Assembly (NCBI GenBank): GCA_032719365.1
Contig: CM064874.1
Location: 39,046,716-39,110,715 of the forward strand
DNA: 64,000 nucleotides
Direction of reading: 5' to 3'
DNA from: Prinsepia uniflora
Taxonomy: Eukaryota > Streptophyta > Magnoliopsida > Rosales > Rosaceae
Part shown: positions 57,024 through 64,000 of the stretch, in pieces
Position numbering within the stretch: the first letter of the stretch is position 1
Layout: each line of letters begins with the position of its first letter
Program-made: the position numbers and the translations under genes
Notes under the pieces: model-generated
Told to the model about the DNA's origin: nothing
What the model saw: the letters and a program-made list of their open reading frames with translations, nothing else
Databases searched by the model: none

Positions 57024-58665
57024 TGGATAAACTAGACATTATAAATAAATATCAAATCTATCTATTCAGTTTAACCTTACAAGTGCAAAAATTGTGAAGA
57101 AAGTATAGCAAATAAGCAAGGGTCGAATCCCACAAGGACTAGTCTTAAGGTTTAATCCACATTTTGCTTAGATTAATTAATTAACTCAGATATTTATTAA
57201 CATTAAAAAAACACAAACACACACACATGGGAGGGGGGTGGGGGTTTAAAGATTATTAAAAATAACAAATAAAACAATTAACATAAAACAAATAATAAAA
57301 TAATTAGGTTAAGCCACTCTATCCACCACTAACCAATTATAATTGCTAATTAGATTTCCTTTACCTAATTACTATACATATTCCGAATTAAGTACCCGTG
57401 CAAGTGTCTGGCTAAGGCTCACCCCACACTTATCATCCTTGCTTAGTTTGCATGTTTTAAGCGTGATGTCCCCTCTCTTAAAACGTCTATTATCGATGGT
57501 GCGTGATAATGCATGAAACACGAAGAAGGTTTATTTACACTACACTATCCCTAGAAAAGTGATGCACAATCCTAGGTTGTCACTATCCCTAGAAAAGTTT
57601 TGTGGAGTCCTAGTAGGTCATGAGTTTAGATTTCGAATAAGACTCCACCCCTTTAACTTGATGCTACAAACTGCAAGATGATATGATTGTCCGTCAAGCA
57701 ATTACATCAACAATTATATACAAACAACTTGGTTAAGCTTATCAGCATAAATTGAGTACATGAAACGCAGTAATCCAACAAATTCAGTCATGCATGATAA
57801 TCAAAATCAAGAGTCATAAATCTAATTAACAAACTAATATGGCTGGGGCTTCAAGAAACTATAACCTAAAAGAAACTACAAAATTAAAAAGAAAATAAAA
57901 TTCAAAACTAAAAACTAAAAACTCGCCAAAAACTCAAAACTCTCGAACTTCCTTACATAAACCCTAGTACCTCTATTTATAAGAGAATTATTAATCCGCA
58001 TAAAAATAGAAGTTTTACAATTAAATTCTATAAGGAAAAGACTTCCTAAACAATTAAAAAATCTAATTAAAAACCTTTCCTACAAGTAAAGAGACTGAAA
58101 ATAATAATTTAAATTTAGGACTAAAATTCTTATACAATATGGAGAATAAATGTGAAAGCAACTTGAAATTATCCTTAAAAAGGCCCAAAAATCGGAATCA
58201 AAGTATCAGGGACAATTTTGGCAGTCAACCACCAAATTTGGTGGGTCAAAGGGTGCGGTCAACGCGAGGTCAACAAGCAGCTGCAGTCTTACTGTCGTCG
58301 GTGGAAGACCACCGAATCAGGGAGAAAGGCTTTAGGACACGCACGCCGTGGATGGGAGAGAACGTTCGGCCAGTGCCTATCAAATTGGGGTCGTGCTACA
58401 ATAACGAGAAAGTGCTCCTGATTGCTTATTTCGGTAGGTATCTACCGAATTCCTGTGCCATTTTTTTCCTTCATAACTTCTTCTTTTCAACTCCGATTTA
58501 GGTGATTCTTTCACCCAAATTCTCGTAATTTCCATGCTCTATTTGATCTACACATTTATAAAAAAATATATTATTTTCTCCAATGTCATAGAACGAAATA
58601 TTAACAAAACATAAGTAAAAGGGTATTAAATCATAGATAAAACATGCATAAAATATGACCTAACA
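57024..58665 (-). repeat. 3' LTR of the Athila-like element (left copy)
   Basis: Homology with the right copy is visible to 57623, where the right copy reaches the window end. Beyond that the LTR limit is unknown. One ORF (58139-58501, plus) has no domain. A run of 'aaactaaaaactaaaaactc' is present near 57905. Confidence 0.55.
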
Positions 58666-61639
58666 TGACAGGACCCATCCCAATCCCCCTGAATTATCGT
58701 GGGATGTGCCCTGCTCCTATCTGACACCACGTGTCAAACTAGGGATAAAACCATAACCCGCTTGGGGTTTCTAGAGTGCACATTGATTTCCAGAGTACGC
58801 AACGGCATGTGATGTCTCGGTCTCTGCTATAGCCCGCATCCGCGATCAACCTGAAGGGTATCAAAAAACATAAAAGCTGTGAGTGGACAAAAATAAATAG
58901 TTGGAAAACACATTTATTAAATAAACATTTATACCCTGCAATTAAAAGCATACATGCATAACAATTTAAACCCATTTCTTTACAACAAAACCATATACAA
59001 GAAAACTGATGCAATCATCGGAAAACCATCACATGTTTAAACTCATTTGGACACAAATCAGAAAGTCAAAAACCTTGGGACACATTCTCATATCCAACAT
59101 CTGTCTAATACCGTCAAATCATCAATTTTCACGATTTCAATGTTACTTGTGCAACTCGGGGTCTCATCTCTGAGTACATCCTCAAGATTTACGACGTCTA
59201 GGGTGATATCAGCTCTAGGATCTACGACGTCTGGGTGATATCAATATCTACCACTCCTGAGCCTGAGCCTCTCCTCGGAGCTACTCACCTCCTGGCAGTG
59301 GATCGAGACAATCACAGGATCGAGACAATCACCTCATAGGGTCCTCTTTGGGAAACACATTCCTACTAGAGCCATATCCATCATTTCGGAGAATGGTCAT
59401 AATAAAAACAGTGGAAACACATTTTCAAAATTGTAGTTACTCAAATCAAAATAGTTATTTCACATAGGGTTTCAGCCCAAAATCAGTTTCCACAAATCTA
59501 ATAAAATCAGTGTCAAGTTCTCATTTCACAATCTCAAAACCATTTCATAAATCCGAAAACCATCAAATAATCACATTTGACTCCGAAATCGAGTCACAAT
59601 CATTATCCAATTGGGTCTTAAGTCCAAATACCATTTCATAAATCCACAACAGGGTCACAAACCCGATATCATATCATAAACCAAACTTGGGTCACAACCA
59701 TGAGTTATCATTTCCAAATTCAGAAACCATTTCACTATCAAATTGTTGTTCAAGTTCCCATTTGACTATACTCTAAGTCAAACCTTAAATCAACTGGGCC
59801 TCAAACCCGAAATACCGATTTCACGCATCCCCGTAAAATAATTCAAAATCGAATCTCAAAACATCATTCAAATCATGATCCAAGCAACATATAAAACATT
59901 TATGCATTTCATCAATCCAACCATATGCAAACATTGCATTTTAAACCATATTCATAAAAAATTAAAACATATATGCATGTATCATTTACAAACCAAAGTC
60001 CACTCACAGACCGTCCATACTGCGCACTCCCAATTCGCACCATAAGCCACTCTGAGACTAATCCAACATCTCTGGAACGTCCGAGTCTGTCTAACTCATA
60101 CCCAAAGGTTACTACCAACCTATACAAGGCTAAAACATAAACCCTCAAAACTTCTGGATAGTAAATGTGTCCCAAACACGCTCCCCGAGACTAAAAACCT
60201 CCAAATGAGCTATCAAAAGAACTTTGATTGACCTAAAACCACGAATTGGATTCAGATCGTCGAAACTTTTCGAAAAAAATAGATTTGACATAAAATTTGT
60301 GCCCATGCACCCACACGCGGCGGTCAAAGGTCGGTCAATGGCGGTTAACACTGACGTCAGCCTTAGCTAACGTCACTATTGACATCATCCCTAACTAACG
60401 CCACTGCTGATGTCAGCCTGATAGGTCTGACATCTGACAACTCCTGACAACCTAACATGTGGCACTCCCTAACTTGTGCCACATTGAGCCTTTGAAACTG
60501 CCACGTCATCTTCCACGTCATCTGACACATTCTAACACCATACCATTTAGCACTACCTCACTAGTCCATGTGATCTGACAAGTCTGAAGTGGCCCTGCCA
60601 CGTCAGTTGCCAGGTAAGCCTGACACCTTTTAACAGATCCCCATGTGGCCTGACAAGATGACGTGACTTGCCATGTCATCGTCTTTAAGCTCTAGCCGAG
60701 TCGACCCGAACCACTATAACGGGTCGTTTGACCTGCGACCCTGAATAGGGCATATCTCCGTCGATTCTCAACTGTTTTCATCCATTCTTTCACCCACATG
60801 ATGGTCTTCCTCCGAGGAAGAGATCCTTAACCTCAAAACAAGAAAAAAATGGTCTGAGATTACCTGTCAATCTTGAACTCCCACGACCAAATTTTCAGCT
60901 TCCTTCCAAGGCTGTCCAATCATCCTTGTTCTTCGATTTTTCATTCAACCCCTTCACACAAACACGTAGAACACCAACACGGCCTTAGTTTCAATCTACA
61001 AGGCCTAAAAGCCAAAATCCATAAATCCAGGGTGACGGGTTCACGGGTTATTACCTGGGTTCTGGGTTTCCAGCCACCGCTGTGGCTCCGCCGTCCTCAT
61101 CTGTCTCTCACGGTCTCTTTGCCTCACTCTCAATTTCAGTCCCTCTCTCAAGCAGAACAAATGAAGAAGGATGAAATGGGGGAAGGGGTTTTAGGTTTTG
61201 GGTGAATGAAAATGGGAGAAGGGAGGTGAGATGCATGTATGAAGATGAGGATAAATGGATGAGTGACATTTGTCACTCATCTATTGGTCCAAAACTGATA
61301 TTTTGGCACCCACTAAATAATAAAGTCAAAAGTCAACTGCTCGTAAAACGTGTAGTTGTGAATAGTTTGAACAACCGCTCTTAACCTGTATCTTTTGCTT
61401 ACGATGTCTGATTTCGACGTGTCGCTTGTCTACGAACTCATATCGTCTCGATCTACGTAATGGACCTCGATCTATGTGCATTTGACCTCCCGAATCAAAA
61501 TTCAACATTTTACCCTTCTAGGAGTAAAATCGTTATTTCATCCCGATTGTCCGATAATCCTTGATTAATTCTCGATTAATCCTTGATAATCCGCAATTAT
61601 TCCTTAATTAATCATGTAGATTCGGGACGGATCGTTACA
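58666..61639 (-). mobile_element. Solo LTR (~3.0 kb family), copy 5
   Basis: 2974 bp, ends TGACAGGACCCATCCC and GGGACGGATCGTTACA. Flanks TAACA (58661-58665) and TAAAA (61640-61644) match at 4 of 5 bases. It contains the conserved 'gcatgtgatgtctcggtctc' block and the 'ccgattgtccgataatccttgatt' end. It has an array of GGGTYxxxAxCCC words (about 59460-59830) and a patch of 'tgacatctgacaactcctgac' repeats at 60400-60670. Confidence 0.88.
60340..60680. repeat. CTGACA-rich diverged repeat inside solo LTR copy 5
   Basis: Many 'tgacgtcag', 'ctgacatctgaca' and 'gccacgtca' words over ~340 bp, not seen in the other copies. It is unit-poor and imperfect, probably a local expansion. Confidence 0.55.
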
Positions 61640-63592
61640 TAAAAAATACCTCCAAACCTATATTTTGCTAGTCCTCGAGTAAAACACAAAAATTAAAAAT
61701 TAAAAACAGAAAAAAAAAGTCAATTTTAATTAAGATAGAACATTTAAACCCCTAGGTTCACCTAGTAGGAGGAGTTTTGTCTCCTGAGGGTTATAGCAGC
61801 ACGATACCCACAAACGTTTTACTTAACAACAAAAAACATTAAAAACATAACTTTTTAGCCAATTATTAAGAACTAATATAAGTCTATCATGCTTTGCGAA
61901 ATTAAAGGGATGCCATAATCAAAATTGTATCATGTGTTAAATGTGAATGCCAAAACTTCAAGTACATAAGTTTAAAGATAACTACATTCAAATGTTTTAG
62001 AAAGATTTCGCCTCGACTCTAATCCATACTAGGCAACTCTCAATTTTCACACAAGAATTCTAAGCTTACACTCAATCAAGCATACGTGATGAGTTTATGT
62101 AAGAAATCAAATATATTCACATATGAATATTCAATGAAAGAACAAATAATTTCTGAAAATAGATCTCATGAAAGGAATTGAAAATTAAGAGCGTAGATAC
62201 ATACCTCAACTCCAAGAATAATTTCCCATAAGATCCGTTAGGTCTTCAATTAAGGTTGTAATGGAGCTAGGCTTATGGTTAAAGAACAACGGATATGGAT
62301 TTCAAAGAATTTAGGTTGTACCAAGGCATGAAGTATCATGACTTGAACTTTTCTAGAACTTTTAATACTTCCAAGCACCTTCACATGATTTTAACAATCG
62401 TAATTAAACTTATAACTTTGAATTTGAATCAATCACACGTTTTTAGCTCAATTCCAACATTTTTTTTCTTTTTTTTAATGCAAAAATTATATTCCCAACA
62501 ATATTCAAACCTTTTTTTTGTTGTACTCAAAAATATTTTCCTTCAACATTCAAAATACTTTTTTTTTTAAGTTGGAATTGAACTAAATTGTCTTTTAAAG
62601 ATGGCACCATTATCCAACTTGGATACAATTATTTATTTCATGATCTTCAATTTTGAGCAACCTTAGGACAAACCTAAGTTATAGAGCATGGCCAAAACAT
62701 AAGGCACATGTTGAGGTGGATTATGATTTAGGTGATGAAAGAAAAACTTTAAGTGTTTGGCTTCAAAGTTGGTTAATATGGCACACACAAGGGTAGGGTA
62801 ATGGCTTAATTAGGGTTAAAACATGCATAGTCTACATGATCTCTTATGGTAAATCACACTTAGAATTTAATAGCACTTACAGAAAAGATTAGTTCTTTAA
62901 TAATCAATGTAAATAATGATAATGAGATAAACAATTATGAACAAAAATCGAAGAGTGTTTAAGAGTAGAAACAAAATAAATCCCTCTAAAAAAATGGCGA
63001 TGGGCTCAAAAACTCAAGGGTAGTCTCCACTAATTTTCTAAAAGTCATTTAAACATAATCATTTTGTCTACTTAATCACATAAAGTATGGCATTGTGAAG
63101 TGCATAATTATGATACAAATTAAATATGACTTAACCTTAATAAAGTATTAATGACCAACTTAACATATACACCCTTATTAATCAGCAAAAAGCAATGAAT
63201 TTAATAAAATAAATTAAAAAATAATTTGAATTTTTTTAATTTTTTCTTGTTTTTTTCACAAAAATAAATAAAAAAACGAAAAAAAAAAAACAAAATATTT
63301 ATATATTTTTTATTTGTCAAAAATTCCCTTTCCAAATAAGTTTTCTAAATTTTTTAAATGAAAGTTCACACCCCCAAACTTAAACTGAACATTGTCCTCA
63401 ATGTGATAACGCAAAGATTAAATTAAAATAGTAAAGTTGAGGCATGACATCAAACAAAAGTAAGAGGAACAAAAAGGAAGGGAAAGATCTAAACGAATTT
63501 GGTTGACTCCCAATAAACATGTACCTAAAAGAAAAACAAATAAACTGAGTTAATCAACAATCTAAGATATATAGACACCGTTAAGGGACAAA
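61640..63592 (-). other. Internal DNA of the Athila-like element, non-coding
   Basis: AT-rich with long T and A runs (about 62460-62570 and 63180-63360). The stretch 'cacccccaaacttaaactg' with 'cattgtcctcaatg' (about 63368-63406) is a phrase I associate with the leader of such elements. No gag or pol motifs on either strand. Confidence 0.55.
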
Positions 63593-63611
63593 CTCCCCAG
63601 CAACGGCGCCA
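63593..63611 (-). other. Primer-binding site, Athila-like
   Basis: Minus strand TGGCGCCGTTGCTGGGGAG, one base from the common TGGCGCCGTTGCCGGGGA. It lies 5 bp from the LTR end. Confidence 0.75.
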
Positions 63612-63616
63612 AAAAC

Positions 63617-64000
63617 TGATTGAATTAAATAGACAACATAAATAAATGTGAAATCTATTTTATTCAGTTTAACCTTACAAGTGCACAAATCGTGAAGATA
63701 GTATAACAAATAAACAAGGGTCGAATCCCACAAGGGCTTAAAATAAAACAATTAATATAAAACAAATAATAAAAATAAATAAGTTAAGCCACTCTATCCA
63801 CCACTAATGAATTATAATTGCTAATTAGATTTCCTTGACCTAATTACCATGCATATTCTGAATTAAGTGCCCGTGCAAGGGCCCGGCTAAGGCTCACCCT
63901 ACATTTATCATCAATGACACTATATTATCCCTAAAACAGTGATGCACAATCCTAGGTTGTCACTATCCCTAGAAAAGTATTGTGCAGTCCTAGTAGGTCA
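63617..64000 (-). repeat. 5' LTR of the Athila-like element (partial, window edge)
   Basis: Matches the left copy from 57024 on. Relative to that copy it lacks about 130 bp around the 'cacacacacatggg' segment and about 100 bp around 'gcgtgatgtcccc'. Confidence 0.75.

Larger units (their letters stand above)
57024..64000 (-). mobile_element. LTR element with Athila-like primer-binding site, no coding region, runs off the window
   Basis: 57024-57623 and 63617-64000 are copies of one LTR ('ttcagtttaaccttacaagtgca', 'gggtcgaatcccacaagg', 'tcactatccctagaaaagt'). Each copy has indels. Next to the right copy is the minus-strand site TGGCGCCGTTGCTGGGGAG (63593-63611), of the type used by Athila and related Gypsy elements. 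The left LTR probably extends to at least 58665. The internal DNA (61640-63592) has no gag or pol, so it is a non-autonomous or deleted member. It is interrupted by a solo LTR. Confidence 0.72.

Overview
The window is nuclear DNA from a flowering plant and consists almost entirely of transposable elements nested inside one another. I could not support any intact host protein-coding gene. The plant assignment rests on a Cassandra-type TRIM (an LTR carrying 5S rRNA-like sequence), plant Copia and Tat-type Gypsy elements, a Pack-MULE carrying a fragment that looks like plastid ribosomal protein S5, and a piece of mitochondrial nad9. The sequence does not fix family or genus. Every element ORF is broken by stops, frameshifts, deletions or insertions.

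Layout. 1-1055 is the truncated end of a ~3 kb LTR family that dominates the window. 1682-3181 is a Mutator-like element with 254 bp inverted repeats and a perfect 9 bp target duplication. 3741-6744 is a solo LTR. 7248-9372 is a Cassandra TRIM split by a 1.5 kb chimeric LTR-derived insertion that carries mitochondrial nad9. 9600-16042 is a truncated Copia (minus strand) whose LTR is split by another solo LTR. 16997 to about 43 kb looks like one older unit, perhaps a Helitron, interrupted by two Copia elements (18829-26701 plus; 28133-33426 minus) and a deleted Tat-type Gypsy element (36171 to about 42530) with an antisense ORF. 44631-55560 is a second Tat relative, pierced by two solo LTRs 1 kb apart. 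55830-56990 is a LINE fragment. 57024 to the window end is an LTR element with an Athila-like primer-binding site and no ORFs, holding one more solo LTR.

The ~3 kb LTR family is present as four plus-strand-listed or minus-strand solo LTRs and one in the opposite direction: 3741-6744, 12508-15793, 45140-48578, 49625-52590 and 58666-61639, with further fragments at 1-1055 and 43740-44630. Target duplications are perfect for two (TTCTA, TGATT). Two others match at 4 of 5 bases, and one match is displaced by 2 bp. No coding internal region of the family is present. Its direction is inferred from the chimeric element, where a primer-binding site directly follows the LTR end ending in GGGTCGTGTCA. 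By that reading transcription starts from the TGTAACGACCC end, so most copies lie on the minus strand.

The most unusual items are: the 1.5 kb insertion whose two outer ends are the same LTR end in inverted orientation, with organelle DNA between; the copy-specific arrays of short inverted 'words' inside the solo LTRs; and a 5' leader shared by a Copia element and the chimeric Gypsy-like element.
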